From Streptomyces sp. MUM 203J (GTDB lineage: Bacteria; Actinomycetota; Actinomycetes; Streptomycetales; Streptomycetaceae): 64,000 nucleotides of DNA. The notes beneath the pieces are model-generated. The model did no database searches. It was given only the letters and a program-made list of their open reading frames with translations, and was not told the origin of the DNA. The translations under genes and the position numbers were made by a program. How positions within the stretch are numbered: the first letter of the stretch is position 1; every line of letters starts with the position of its first letter. This document shows, in pieces, positions 8,426-17,436 of this stretch. The DNA lies in contig NZ_JADWYO010000025.1 in assembly GCF_022414595.1 (NCBI RefSeq), forward strand, positions 1 to 64,000. Direction: 5' to 3'.

Positions 8426-8447
8426 GGGCCCGCACGGATGCGGGCCC
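8426..8447 (-). terminator. Rho-independent-type hairpin
   Basis: GGGCCCGCA (8426-8434), loop CGGA, TGCGGGCCC (8439-8447): a perfect 9-bp stem 3 bases beyond the stop of the minus-strand SHOCT gene. The convergent gene at 7102 ends 250 bases to the left; nothing else is seen in 8179-8425. Confidence 0.7.
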
Positions 8448-8450
8448 CGG

Positions 8451-8753
8451 TCACATCTCCAGGAGTCTGCGCTTCTGCTCCTCGAACTCGGCCTCCGTGA
8501 GCACACCCTGGGCCTTGAGGTCACCGAGCTGCTTCAGCTGCTCGAACTTGCCGGACATGTCGGGGGCCGACGGAGCCGGGGGCGGTTCGGCACGGGCCTG
8601 GGGCGACGGCCGGCCGGGGGGCGGCGCGTCACCCTGGTAGCCCTGCTGCGCCGCCCAGCGGCCCTGCTGCCGCTGCGTCACACGGTTGGACACGGCGGTC
8701 GCCGTTCCGGCGACGACGGCGGTGCGGGCGACCCCGCGGATGAGACCTGGCAT
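8451..8753 (-). CDS. SHOCT domain-containing small protein
   Basis: A 100-residue protein with a short hydrophobic N-terminal segment (LIRGVARTAVVAGTATAVSN), a Gln-rich region, a Pro-rich linker, and a textbook C-terminal SHOCT motif: MSGKFEQLKQLGDLKAQG followed by VLTEAEFEEQKRRLLEM. This N-terminal pattern is common in Streptomyces SHOCT proteins that sit in stress gene islands. It lies 51 bp downstream of the DUF6325 gene on the same strand, probably one transcript. Confidence 0.9.
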   Translation of the reverse strand: MPGLIRGVARTAVVAGTATAVSNRVTQRQQGRWAAQQGYQGDAPPPGRPSPQARAEPPPAPSAPDMSGKFEQLKQLGDLKAQGVLTEAEFEEQKRRLLEM

Positions 8754-8804
8754 GACTGTCTCCCTTCTGGCGCCGGCTCCACGACCGGCGCCGGCGGCCG
8801 CTGT

Positions 8805-9263
8805 TCAGCCCGCGGACTCGGTCGCGTCGAGGGCGGCGACGAGGGCCTGCACCGGGATGCGGCCGGAGGCGACCATCCTGGCGCCGCCGCGGCGCAGGGC
8901 GGCGGCGAACGGCGCGGCCCACACGTTCTCGTAGACCAGGATGCCGGCGGAACTGCCGGGCTCCAGCACGGCGGCCGCCTCCTCGACGTCGTCCCGTCCC
9001 AGAAGCCCTGACGACGCGCCCTCGAAGACGGCCAGGTCCAGTTCGCCGTCGCCGGTGAGGTCCGCGATCTCCAGACCGGTCACGGACCCGTCCTCGTCCT
9101 TCCTGACGAACGTCAGGTCCAGGATCCGGATGAGTCCGCGGTCCACGAGGTCGACGAGGAGGGGGAAGCCCTCGCCGGTCATGCGGTTGCCGGGGAACTC
9201 GACGACCAGGTAGTCGATCGGGCCCACTTCCTCCAGGCCCGCCTCTTCGAATGCGTCGGTCAT
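8805..9263 (-). CDS. DUF6325 family protein
   Basis: The 152-residue protein has the DUF6325 pattern: GPIDYLVVEFPGN near residue 14, LVDLVDRGLIRILDLTFV near 39, then an acidic segment, LIVYENVWA-like ILVYENVWAAPFAAALRRGG and VQALVAALD at the end. Homologues are small soluble proteins found beside SHOCT proteins in actinobacteria; the function is unknown. The ATG at 9263 follows a reasonable SD (GCAGAAGGTGATGCC). It is divergent from the membrane-protein gene at 9411; the 147 bases between carry a TCACCC half-site (9353-9358). Confidence 0.88.
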   Translation of the reverse strand: MTDAFEEAGLEEVGPIDYLVVEFPGNRMTGEGFPLLVDLVDRGLIRILDLTFVRKDEDGSVTGLEIADLTGDGELDLAVFEGASSGLLGRDDVEEAAAVLEPGSSAGILVYENVWAAPFAAALRRGGARMVASGRIPVQALVAALDATESAG

Positions 9264-9410
9264 GGCATCACCTTCTGCGGCTCGCGGGTGTGTCCCCCCG
9301 GACCTCGCCCCATTGCAGCACCGCCCCGCGGGCCCCGCACCTCGGTGGGACTTCACCCGCCTGGTTCGCCCGGCTCGCGCGGGCCGCGCGGGACGGATCT
9401 GCTGGTGTCC

Positions 9411-10751
9411 ATGAGCGACAGCGGTGAGAACCGGCTCTCGGCTGGAGAACGCGGCGAGCTGGAAGAGCTGCGGCGCCGGGTGGGCGTCCTGGAGGCCGCC
9501 CGGCCGGGGGCCCCGCGGCACCACCCGTTCCGCTCGCTCGGCTCAGCTCTGCTGATCCTCGTGGCGGCCCTGCTGGCCCTGCTGTCCGTCGTCGCGGTGT
9601 GGGCGAACAGCATCGTGCAGGACACGGACCGCTACGTCGCCACGGTCGGGCCGCTGGCGAGCGATCCCGATGTGCAGCAGGCGGTCACCAACCGGGTCAC
9701 CGATGTCGTACTGGAGCAGATCGACGTCGGAGCGCTGGTCAAGCAACTGACGGACGCGGCCGCGCAACAGGGTGTCCCGCCGCGGCTGGCCGAACTGCTG
9801 GGCGATCTGGACGGCCCGATCGAGAACGGGCTCAGGCAGCTCGTCGCGAGCACCGTGAACCAGGTGGTCACCAGCAGCGCCTTCGAGACCGTCTGGGTGG
9901 AAGCCAACCGCCGGGCACACGCGGTGCTGGACCAGGCCCTGACGGGCAGCTCAGACGGAGTGGTCCAGCTGGAGGACGACCAGGTCGTCATCGACCTGGG
10001 GCCGATCGTCGCCGACGTCAGGGAACGTCTGGTCGACGCGGGCCTCTCGGTCGCCGCGAACATCCCCGACGTCCGGACGGACTTCGTGGTGTTCGCGTCG
10101 GACGACATCGGCAAGGTCAGGACCTATGTGCGAGTGCTGGAACTCCTCGGCGGCTGGCTGCCCGTCATCGCGTTGCTGGTCGCCGCCGCCGGGGTGTTCG
10201 TGGCGTTCAACCGCCGGCACGCGCTGATCGGGGCCGCCGTGGCCGTGTTCGTCGCCATGCTGGTGCTCGGCATCGGCCTCACCGTGGCGCGTGACGTCTA
10301 TCTGAACTACCTGCCGTCCGGGGTGTCCCCGGCCGCCGCGGGCGCCGTGTACGACGCGCTGGTCAGATTCCTGCGGTCCGGTGTCCGGGCGCTCGGTGCG
10401 GTCGCCCTCTTCACCGCCGTGGCCGCCTTCCTGGCCGGGCCGTCCCGGATCGCCGTGTTCACACGGACCGGCTGCCGCAGGAGCATCGACGCCCTGCGTG
10501 ACGTGGCGACCTCGGCGGGCCTGCGCCTCGGCGCGGTCGGGCGGTTCGTCCACCGTTTCAAGTACTGGATCGGGGTGGCCATGCTGGTGGTCGCGGCGAT
10601 CGTCCTGTTCACCTGGTCCTATCCGACCACGGCGGTCGTGGTGTGGACCGCGGTGATCACGCTGGCGGGCTTCGCGATCCGCGAGTTCCTGGACTACGAC
10701 GACTCGGCACCGTCCCTGAAACCCCCGGAGTCCCTGGAGCCGCTGACATGA
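9411..10751 (+). CDS. Integral membrane protein of unknown function
   Basis: The 446-residue product has an N-terminal coiled-coil segment (GERGELEELRRRVGVLEAAR), a transmembrane helix at ~45-65, a ~165-residue extracytoplasmic domain with repeated short amphipathic helices (DVQQAVTNRVTDVVLEQIDVG, VVTSSAFETVWVEANRRAH), then about four more helices. This layout matches a broad actinobacterial membrane family without known role. Start at ATG 9411; an in-frame GTG lies at 9405. The stop overlaps the start of the DUF2252 gene by ATGA, so the two are coupled. Confidence 0.8.
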   Translation: MSDSGENRLSAGERGELEELRRRVGVLEAARPGAPRHHPFRSLGSALLILVAALLALLSVVAVWANSIVQDTDRYVATVGPLASDPDVQQAVTNRVTDVVLEQIDVGALVKQLTDAAAQQGVPPRLAELLGDLDGPIENGLRQLVASTVNQVVTSSAFETVWVEANRRAHAVLDQALTGSSDGVVQLEDDQVVIDLGPIVADVRERLVDAGLSVAANIPDVRTDFVVFASDDIGKVRTYVRVLELLGGWLPVIALLVAAAGVFVAFNRRHALIGAAVAVFVAMLVLGIGLTVARDVYLNYLPSGVSPAAAGAVYDALVRFLRSGVRALGAVALFTAVAAFLAGPSRIAVFTRTGCRRSIDALRDVATSAGLRLGAVGRFVHRFKYWIGVAMLVVAAIVLFTWSYPTTAVVVWTAVITLAGFAIREFLDYDDSAPSLKPPESLEPLT

Positions 10752-12166
10752 CCGACAGCCACCTGGACGGACACGGGGCGCGGCACCGCACCCCCCGGGA
10801 GCGGGCCGCGCTCGGCAGGGCGGCGCGCGCCGCCGTACCCCGCTCCGCCCACGCGGAGTTCACGCCGGGCCCGGAACGGCCGGATCCGCTGCAGATCATC
10901 GAGCGCCAGTCGGCGGCGCGGCTGCCCGAGCTGGTGCCCCTGCGCTACGGACGCATGTCCGAGTCGCCGTTCCGGTTCTACCGGGGCGCCGCCGCCGTCA
11001 TGGCCTCGGACCTCGCGGGCACGCCGAGCACGGGCCTCCGGGCCCAGCTGTGCGGGGACGCCCACATGCTGAACTTCCGGCTGCTGGCCTCGCCCGAGCG
11101 CCGCCTCATGTTCGACATCAACGACTTCGACGAGACGCTGCCGGGCCCGTGGGAGTGGGACGTCAAGCGCCTGGCCGCCAGTCTCGTCATCGCCGGCCGC
11201 GCGAACGGCTTCAGCACCAAGCAGCGGGCCGCGATCGTCCGGGCCACCGTGCGGTCCTACCGCGAGGGCATGCGTGCCTTCGCGGGGATCGGCAACCTGG
11301 ACGTCTGGTATGCCCAGTTCGACGAGGAATGGGTACGCGGCCGGTTCGGGGCGGACCTGTCCGCGCGGGGCCGTAAGCGCTGGACGCGGGCCGTGGCCAA
11401 GGCACGTTCGCACGACACTCTCCAGGCGTTCGCCAAGCTCACCCGGGTGGTCGACGGCAGGCGTCGGATCACCCCCGATCCGCCGCTCGTCACCCCGCTG
11501 GAGGACCTGCTGCCGGACGACGGCCGCGGCCGGCTGGAGCAGCAGATCAGGCGGCTGATCGAACGCTACGGCAGGACCCTGCCGTCGGACCGGCGGTTCC
11601 TGCTGGAGCAGTACCGGGTGGCCGACATGGCCCGCAAGGTCGTCGGGGTCGGCAGCGTGGGCACCCGCTGCTGGATCGTGCTGCTGCTGGGGCGGGACGA
11701 CGAGGACCCGCTGTTCTTGCAGGCCAAGGAGGCCGACGAGTCGGTGCTGGCGCCCTACGTCGGGGGCACCCTGTACCCGACGCAGGGGGAACGGGTCGTC
11801 GCGGGGCAGCGGCTGATGCAGGCCACCAGCGACATCCTGCTGGGCTGGGAGCGCGTCGAGGGACTCGACGGCCGGCGGCGGGACTTCTACGTACGGCAGC
11901 TGCGGGACTGGAAGGGGGTCGCCGTCGCCGAGGACATGGTGCCGCGGGGGATGAGGACCTTCGGGTCCCTGTGCGGGGTGACCCTGGCGCGTGCCCACGC
12001 CAGGTCGGGTGACCGTATCGCCATCGCCGCCTACCTGGGCGGCGGCGACTCCTTCGACCGGGCGCTGGTGACGTTCGCGGAGCGCTACGCCGACCAGAAC
12101 GAGCGGGACCACCGGGCGCTCGTCGGCGCCGTCGCCGCCGGGAGGCTGCGGGCCGAGGCGGGCTGA
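10748..12166 (+). CDS. DUF2252 domain-containing protein
   Basis: The 472-residue product matches DUF2252 throughout: PLRYGRMSESPFRFYRGAAA near residue 66, LCGDAHMLNFRLLASPE near 100, FDINDFDETLPGPWEWDVKRLA near 120 and FLQAKEADESVL near 325. The GDAHxxNF and FDxNDFDE motifs look like the catalytic and metal-binding elements of aminoglycoside-phosphotransferase-like kinases, so a kinase-like fold is likely (inference). No substrate is known. Its coupling to a membrane protein (ATGA overlap) suggests that they act together at the membrane. Confidence 0.92.
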   Translation: MTDSHLDGHGARHRTPRERAALGRAARAAVPRSAHAEFTPGPERPDPLQIIERQSAARLPELVPLRYGRMSESPFRFYRGAAAVMASDLAGTPSTGLRAQLCGDAHMLNFRLLASPERRLMFDINDFDETLPGPWEWDVKRLAASLVIAGRANGFSTKQRAAIVRATVRSYREGMRAFAGIGNLDVWYAQFDEEWVRGRFGADLSARGRKRWTRAVAKARSHDTLQAFAKLTRVVDGRRRITPDPPLVTPLEDLLPDDGRGRLEQQIRRLIERYGRTLPSDRRFLLEQYRVADMARKVVGVGSVGTRCWIVLLLGRDDEDPLFLQAKEADESVLAPYVGGTLYPTQGERVVAGQRLMQATSDILLGWERVEGLDGRRRDFYVRQLRDWKGVAVAEDMVPRGMRTFGSLCGVTLARAHARSGDRIAIAAYLGGGDSFDRALVTFAERYADQNERDHRALVGAVAAGRLRAEAG

Positions 12167-12194
12167 AACCTCCTCGGCCCGCGGCGGTGCCGGT

Positions 12195-12602
12195 TCAGTG
12201 CAGGATCCTCTCCTTGGCGCGCTGGAACTCGTCGTCGGTGATGTCGCCCCTGGCGCGGATCTCGGAGAGCTTGGCGAGCTGTTCCGCCTCACTCGGGGAG
12301 CCCGTCTCCGTGCCCGCGGTCTCGCGGATGTAGTCGTCGAACGCCTGCTGGCGGGCCGCCATGTGCTGGGTCTCGCGTCTGCCCATGCCCCTGCCGCGGG
12401 CCAGGACGTAGACGAACACGCCCAGGAAGGGCAGCAGGACCACGAAGATGAGCCATGCCGTCTTGGCGCCCCCGCCCAGTGTGTCGTCCCGGAAGATGTC
12501 CCCGATGATCCGGAAGAGCAGGACGATCCACAGAACCCACAGGAAGATCCACATCGCGGTCCAGAACGCTCCGAGGACCGGGTAGTCGTAGGCCAGATTC
12601 AT
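12195..12602 (-). CDS. PLDc_N / SHOCT membrane protein
   Basis: The 135-residue product has two transmembrane helices (FWTAMWIFLWVLWIVLLFRI at ~12-33; AWLIFVVLLPFLGVFVYVLA at ~48-68) like the PLDc_N (phospholipase D nuclease N-terminal) membrane module, a basic linker, and a C-terminal SHOCT motif (EQLAKLSEIRARGDITDDEF). It is the third SHOCT protein of the island. The AhpD-like gene ends just 1 base upstream, so the two are an operon. Confidence 0.9.
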   Translation of the reverse strand: MNLAYDYPVLGAFWTAMWIFLWVLWIVLLFRIIGDIFRDDTLGGGAKTAWLIFVVLLPFLGVFVYVLARGRGMGRRETQHMAARQQAFDDYIRETAGTETGSPSEAEQLAKLSEIRARGDITDDEFQRAKERILH

Positions 12603-12603
12603 G

Positions 12604-12960
12604 TCACGCTCCTTCTTCCTCGCCGCCGGGCAGCAGGGCCAGCCCGAACGCCTCCTCGATGCCGCGGGCGGCGGTCACCACGCGGGCGCTGCCGACGACG
12701 GGGGCGACGGCCACGAGGGTGCCCCGGATCTTCTCCAGGGGCACGCCGATCTCGGCTGCCGCGCCGACGTTGATCAGGTACGAGGCGGGGGAGGCACCCA
12801 GGGCCACCAGCGCCGCGATACGGGTGAGCAGGTACGTGTCCTGGTCCAGGCCGGATCGTTCGAACGCGTCGAGCGTCATCTGGACCAGGGTGTCGAACAC
12901 GGGCGTGTCCGTCCCGTCGGGGGCGCCGTCGCCCCGCGCCCCCGTAGTCGTCCCGGTCAT
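12604..12960 (-). CDS. Carboxymuconolactone decarboxylase (AhpD-like) family protein
   Basis: The 118-residue product has the single all-helical CMD core (FDTLVQMTLDAFERSGLD, then ARIAALVALGASPASYLINV and EIGVPLEKIRGTLVAVAPVVG). The catalytic CxxC pair of true AhpD peroxidase partners is absent; there is no cysteine at all in the protein, so it is not a thiol reductase. The start ATG 12960 is preceded by an SD-like GGAG. It is co-transcribed with the SHOCT protein downstream (1-bp gap) and probably with the sulfatase upstream (45-bp gap). Role unknown. Confidence 0.8.
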   Translation of the reverse strand: MTGTTTGARGDGAPDGTDTPVFDTLVQMTLDAFERSGLDQDTYLLTRIAALVALGASPASYLINVGAAAEIGVPLEKIRGTLVAVAPVVGSARVVTAARGIEEAFGLALLPGGEEEGA

Positions 12961-13005
12961 CTCCGGCTCCCTTCGCACGGTCCGCCGCCGGTCGGCGTCC
13001 GCCGT

Positions 13006-15360
13006 TCAGTCGGTCATGAACCAGCCGCGCACCTGCGCCTCGTGGTCGACGTAGCGTTCGCCGGAGACGTCGACGACGACCTTGTCGACGGAACCTCCGG
13101 TGAACGGGAACGGCGCCCGGTAGTCGGGGGTCACCGGCGAGGCGTCGTCGCGGCCCACGCAGATCCCGTCCCCGACGATGCAGAAGGAGCCGGGCTGGGT
13201 GACGATCTCGTCGTGGCCCACCTCCTCGTCGTCCACGTAGAGGGTGAGGGTCCCGGCGGCTCCGGGCATCGCGGGGTCGGTGTCGCGGCCGTCCGCCGCG
13301 AACTCGGCCGTGAGCACGTGCCGTCCGGGCGGGATCTCCCGGTCGGCGTCGACGACCTGCAGGTGAGTGCCGACCCAGTTGTACGCGTAGTGCAGGCGGT
13401 GGTCCTTGACGTAGAGGCTGTGGCCGCCCGCCACACCGCCGTGGGCGTACACCACGCCCTCGGCATCGGGAGAGTCGATGTCGACGCCCGCGGCGATGGT
13501 GTACGACCTGCCGCTGGTCACGACGCCGGACTGCTCGGGCACCGACGCGCAGTCCGGGTAGTACACGTAGCGGTCGCGCTCGGGACTGCCGTGCGGGCGA
13601 TCGGCCAGGATCTGCTCCAGGGCGGTACGGTCGTCCAGCGGGAGCCCGTTGTAGATGCCCGCGTAGTAGTACCAGAGGCTCTTGAGGGTCTCCAGCCGGG
13701 CGGGTTCGCGTGCGGCCAGGTCCGTCGACTGGGCGCGGTCGGTGGTGAGGTCGTACAGCTCCCACACGTCGTGCGCGTAACCGCCCCAGCCGCTCAGTGG
13801 CGGGTGGACCGTGCAGGCCAGCCAGCCTTCGTGGTAGATGGACCGCTGCCCCAGCATGGTGTAGAACTGCGTCCGGCGTTCCGGCGCCCCGGGATCGGCC
13901 AGGGAGGCCCGGAAGCTCTCGCCCTCGATCGGGTTCTGCGGGTAACCCCTGACCGTCTCGGGCGGTTCGACGCCGAGGAGTTCGTACAGCGTGGGCACGA
14001 CGTCCACCGCGTGGACGTACTGCTGCCGCACCTCCCCCCGGGCCCGGATTCCGGCGGGCCAGGCGATCATGCACAGGTCGGCCACGCCGCCCTCGTACCC
14101 GGCCCAGCGCTTCCAGTAGGGGAACGGTGTGTCGAAGGCCCAGGCCCAGCCGGTGTTGTAGTGGTTGTAGGACGTCGGGCCGCCCAGCTCGTCGATGTGT
14201 TCCAGGGACAGTCCGGCCGGCGTGGGCAGACCGTTGAAGAACCGCCACTCGTTGAACGTCCCGTCCGGTCCGCCCTCACCGCTCGCCCCGTTGTCGGAAA
14301 CGGCCACGACGATCGTGTTGTCGAGTTCGCCGGAGGCCTCCAGGAAGTCGAGCACCCGGCCCACCTGGGCGTCGGTGTACTCGACGTAACCGGCGAAGAC
14401 CTCGGCCATCCGGACGAACAGCCGTCGTTCGTCGGCACTGAGCCCGGCCCAGGGCCGGACGGTGTCGAGCAGCGGCCACGGCTGCCCGTCCGGGCCGTTC
14501 GCCGCGGGCTCGCCGTGCGGGTTGAGCGAGGACAGGCCGGTGTTCTCCGGCAGCAGGCCCATCTCCTTCTGGCGGCGCAGGATCTCCGGCCGGATCGCCT
14601 CGTATCCCTGGTCGAAGACACCCTTGTACCGGTCGGCCCACTCCTTGAAGACGTGGTGCGGCGCATGGGCCGCGTCGAGGGAGAGGTACATGAAGAACGG
14701 TTTTCCGGGGTCGACGACCTTGGCGTCGCGAATGAACTCGATCGCCTTGTCGGAGAGGTCCTTGGCGATGTGGTAGCCCTCCTCGGGCGTGGCCGGCGCG
14801 TCGACGGGGTGGTTGTCGTGGATCAGGTCCGGGTACCAGCAGCTCGACTCGCCGCCGAGGAAGCCGTAGAACCTCTCGAAGCCGCGCCCAAGGGGCCAAC
14901 GCGCCTTGTACGCGGCCATGTTGATCTCCTCGCCGGGGGTGAGATGCCACTTGCCGACGCAGTACGTGTTGTAGCCGCGCTCGTTCAGGACCTCCGAGAT
15001 GAACGCGTTCTCGAAGGGGATCCGGGTGGAGATGCCGGGAAAACCGGAGCTGAACTCGCCGATGGTCGCCATCCCGTTCGACGTCGCGTTCCTGCCGGTC
15101 ATCAGCGAGGCCCTGGTCGGGGAGCACAGCGCCGTGGTGTGGAAGTTGGCGTAGCGCACGCCCATGTCGGCGATCCGCGACATCGTCGGGGTCCGCACCG
15201 GACCGCCGAAGCAGTCCATCGTGCCGTAGCCGACGTCGTCCCACACGATCATGAGCACGTTCGGGGCGTCCTCGGGCGCCTCCGGCGCGAGGAACGGCGC
15301 CCAGTCCGGCTGCGAGTCGCGGACGTCGAGGGCGATCTTTCCTTGGAACTGCTTGGCCAT
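13006..15360 (-). CDS. Type I (formylglycine) sulfatase / arylsulfatase
   Basis: The 784-residue enzyme has an N-terminal alkaline-phosphatase-like sulfatase domain with metal-binding Asp41-Asp42 (VWDDVGYGTMDCFGG) and the activation motif LCSPTRASLMTGR, where Cys79 would become formylglycine; VSDNG further on supplies metal ligands. The C-terminal ~200 residues form a beta-rich domain. There is no signal peptide, so it should be cytoplasmic, as for large bacterial arylsulfatases of the AtsA type. A radical-SAM maturase gene lies at 17967 with the same operator motif upstream. Substrate unknown; the call of sulfatase is firm. Confidence 0.95.
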   Translation of the reverse strand: MAKQFQGKIALDVRDSQPDWAPFLAPEAPEDAPNVLMIVWDDVGYGTMDCFGGPVRTPTMSRIADMGVRYANFHTTALCSPTRASLMTGRNATSNGMATIGEFSSGFPGISTRIPFENAFISEVLNERGYNTYCVGKWHLTPGEEINMAAYKARWPLGRGFERFYGFLGGESSCWYPDLIHDNHPVDAPATPEEGYHIAKDLSDKAIEFIRDAKVVDPGKPFFMYLSLDAAHAPHHVFKEWADRYKGVFDQGYEAIRPEILRRQKEMGLLPENTGLSSLNPHGEPAANGPDGQPWPLLDTVRPWAGLSADERRLFVRMAEVFAGYVEYTDAQVGRVLDFLEASGELDNTIVVAVSDNGASGEGGPDGTFNEWRFFNGLPTPAGLSLEHIDELGGPTSYNHYNTGWAWAFDTPFPYWKRWAGYEGGVADLCMIAWPAGIRARGEVRQQYVHAVDVVPTLYELLGVEPPETVRGYPQNPIEGESFRASLADPGAPERRTQFYTMLGQRSIYHEGWLACTVHPPLSGWGGYAHDVWELYDLTTDRAQSTDLAAREPARLETLKSLWYYYAGIYNGLPLDDRTALEQILADRPHGSPERDRYVYYPDCASVPEQSGVVTSGRSYTIAAGVDIDSPDAEGVVYAHGGVAGGHSLYVKDHRLHYAYNWVGTHLQVVDADREIPPGRHVLTAEFAADGRDTDPAMPGAAGTLTLYVDDEEVGHDEIVTQPGSFCIVGDGICVGRDDASPVTPDYRAPFPFTGGSVDKVVVDVSGERYVDHEAQVRGWFMTD

Positions 15361-15418
15361 GACGGTTCTCCTCGTCCTGACGGCTCCCGTCCACCATGGC
15401 CACGGACGGCGCCTCCTG

Positions 15419-15439
15419 CCTCACCCGCCGCGGGTGAGG
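15419..15439. promoter_or_regulatory. Operator TCACCC-N5-GGGTGA before the sulfatase gene
   Basis: A perfect dyad CCTCACCC-GCCGC-GGGTGAGG, about 60 bp upstream of the sulfatase start. The TCACCC and GGGTGA cores are at 15421-15426 and 15432-15437. The same core and the same 5-base spacer recur at 16860, 17915 and 19622. Confidence 0.7.
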
Positions 15440-15488
15440 GATCCCGGTACCGCACACCGGCGGGCGACCGCCGGGCATGGGACCGGCG

Positions 15489-16796
15489 TCATCGCGGGGC
15501 GGTGTGCCGCCGGGCGGCCTCGGGAACCGAGGTCCCCTCCCGCAGCGTGCGGCCCGTGGCCGTGGCCTTCTGGTGCCAGCGGCCGTACCGGTCGGCGAGG
15601 GCGACGGCCGAGACGCCGTGCAGCAGGACGCTCAGCCCGACGGTGACCGCGACCACCCGGCCCAGCAGCCCCCCACCGCGGACGTGCTCCTCCAGGACCA
15701 GCAGCCCCAGCACCACGGACGCCAGACCACGCGGCCCGAACCAGCCGATGTACGCCACCGTGGGCGGCCTCAGCCCGCTCCCGGCGAGCGCGACGGCCAC
15801 CGGCAGCATCCGGACGACGGTGAGGCTCAGCACGGCGTAGCCGACGACCCGCCAGCTCAGGTCGTCCAGCGTGGGCCCCAGCAGTACCGCGCCGAAGAGC
15901 AGCAGGCTGAGTGAGGCGAGGAGCCCGCCGAGCTGCTCGGCGAAGTCGGCGGCGGGGTCGGGGCCGTCCTCCGGCCCGGCGGCAGCCTCCGGGGGCCGGA
16001 AACGGCGCAGGGCGAGACCGAAGGCGAACCCCGCGACCCAGGCGGCGATGAAGCCGCTGCCGTCCACCACGACGCCCAGCGCGTACGAGGCCATGGCCAC
16101 GGCCGGGACGAAGACCTGCGTCCACTCCGGCGCGACCCGCCCCCGTGCCTGCGCCGCCCGCAGCAGCCGCCCGCCGCCCGCGCCGACCAGCAGGCCCAGC
16201 GCCGTGCTCAGCACGAGTGCGCGCCAGAAGACGCCCGCCACGCCCTCCTCGGCTGCGGACGTGCCCGGTACGGCGGCCAGGAAGATCACGAAGAACGGCA
16301 GCACCAGGCCGTCGTTCAGGCCGCTCTCCACGTTGAGGCCCTTCCGGACGAGTACCGGGACCCGCGGACTGGACATGGCCGTCTTGCCGAGGGCGGCGTC
16401 CGTCGGGGCGAGGACGGCGCCCACCAGGGCGAGCTCCCAGACGGTCAGCCCGGGCAGCAGCGGCCAGGCCAGCAGCCAGCCCGCGCCGATGGTCAGAGGC
16501 AGCCCGACGGCCAGCAGCCTGCCCGGCAGGAAGCCGCCCGAGCGCAGGTCGCGCCGGCGTACGGCCATGGCGTCGGTGAACAGCACCAGGGCCAGGGCGG
16601 CCTCCAGCAGAGTGAGGATGGGCCCGGTGTCGTCCGCCAGGTCGACGATGCCGAGCACGGCGGGCCCCAGGAGCACCCCGCAGCCGACGAACACCATCGC
16701 CGACGACACCCGCGTCGAGGCCAGTCGGCGCGAGTTCAGGGCGTAGGCGGCGACGACGCCCGCCACGGCCACACCGGTCCAGGCGTCACTGGTCAT
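15489..16796 (-). CDS. Cation:proton antiporter (NhaP/CPA1 type)
   Basis: The 435-residue membrane protein has about 12-13 hydrophobic helices with the CPA1 motifs GALLAPTDAALGKT-like VGAVLAPTDAALGKTAMSS near residue 128 and ESGLNDGLVLPFFVIF near 158, where the ND pair is the ion-binding aspartate region, and a conserved FGPRGLASVVLGLLVLEE near 360. It should exchange Na+ or K+ for H+ at the inner membrane. ATG 16796 was chosen over a longer Arg-rich extension. A 28-bp palindrome with the shared TCACCC operator lies 65-95 bp upstream, between it and the divergent DUF7144 gene. Confidence 0.92.
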   Translation of the reverse strand: MTSDAWTGVAVAGVVAAYALNSRRLASTRVSSAMVFVGCGVLLGPAVLGIVDLADDTGPILTLLEAALALVLFTDAMAVRRRDLRSGGFLPGRLLAVGLPLTIGAGWLLAWPLLPGLTVWELALVGAVLAPTDAALGKTAMSSPRVPVLVRKGLNVESGLNDGLVLPFFVIFLAAVPGTSAAEEGVAGVFWRALVLSTALGLLVGAGGGRLLRAAQARGRVAPEWTQVFVPAVAMASYALGVVVDGSGFIAAWVAGFAFGLALRRFRPPEAAAGPEDGPDPAADFAEQLGGLLASLSLLLFGAVLLGPTLDDLSWRVVGYAVLSLTVVRMLPVAVALAGSGLRPPTVAYIGWFGPRGLASVVLGLLVLEEHVRGGGLLGRVVAVTVGLSVLLHGVSAVALADRYGRWHQKATATGRTLREGTSVPEAARRHTAPR

Positions 16797-16859
16797 CGGG
16801 CCTCCCGTCCGCGTGCCGGTGCGTCGCTCCCAGGGCACCAGCGATCCGCCTCGCGGACT

Positions 16860-16890
16860 TCACCCGCCACGGGTGATCACCCGTGGCGGG
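16860..16890. promoter_or_regulatory. Operator palindrome between antiporter and DUF7144 genes
   Basis: TCACCC (16860-16865), GCCAC, GGGTGA (16871-16876) is embedded in a perfect 28-bp palindrome at 16863-16890 whose centre is GGTGA/TCACC. It can serve both divergent genes: it is ~65 bp from the antiporter start and ~95 bp from the DUF7144 start. Second half-site TCACCC at 16877-16882. Confidence 0.75.
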
Positions 16891-16985
16891 CCGCTGGGCA
16901 TGCTCGGAGAAGCAGCCGGACGCCACGGCTCTCGACCGCGGCTCGGGACTGCGGCTCACGACTGTGAGGAAGTGAGGAAGCGAAC

Positions 16986-17399
16986 ATGGCCACAACCACT
17001 CCCCACCGCTCCCCGGCCGCTCTCGCGGCCGCGGGCGGGCTGGTGACCTTCGCCGGCGTCCTGCTGTTCATCGCCGGCATCCTGGACTTCTTCCGGGGCA
17101 TCATGGCGATCGCCAACGACGACGTCTACGTGTCCACCCCGAACTACCTCTTCAAGTTCGACCTGACCAGCTGGGGCTGGATCCAGCTGATCCTCGGCGT
17201 GATCGCCGTGGTCGTGGCTGCCGGTCTGTTCTCGCGTGCCCTGTGGGCCCGGGTCATCGGGGTCGGCATCGCCGGGCTGCTGATCATCGCCAACTTCCTG
17301 TCGATCCCGTACTACCCCCTGTGGTCGCTCACCCTGATCGCGCTGTACGCCTTCGTCATCTGGGCCCTGTGCGTGGTGAAGGAGCCGGACCGGTCCTGA
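16986..17399 (+). CDS. DUF7144 family membrane protein
   Basis: The 137-residue protein has four transmembrane helices. Family features are visible: GGLVTFAGVLLFIAGILDFF at ~17, the sequence GIMAIANDDVYV after it, FDLTSWGWIQLILGVIAVVV at ~58 and the third and fourth helices ending in LWSLTLIALYAFVIWALCV. This is a small widespread actinobacterial family of unknown role often found in stress islands. SD GGAAG lies upstream of ATG 16986. Divergent from the antiporter and sharing its operator. Confidence 0.9.
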   Translation: MATTTPHRSPAALAAAGGLVTFAGVLLFIAGILDFFRGIMAIANDDVYVSTPNYLFKFDLTSWGWIQLILGVIAVVVAAGLFSRALWARVIGVGIAGLLIIANFLSIPYYPLWSLTLIALYAFVIWALCVVKEPDRS

Positions 17400-17436
17400 A
17401 GGACCGCTCCTGGAGGACCGACCCGGACGGAGAGAC

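Noticed and set aside
12601..15840. 1079-codon plus-strand frame across the AhpD-like and sulfatase genes
   Set aside because: It is the complement of clearly functional minus-strand genes; its composition (Val/Gly/Arg/His) is typical of a shadow.
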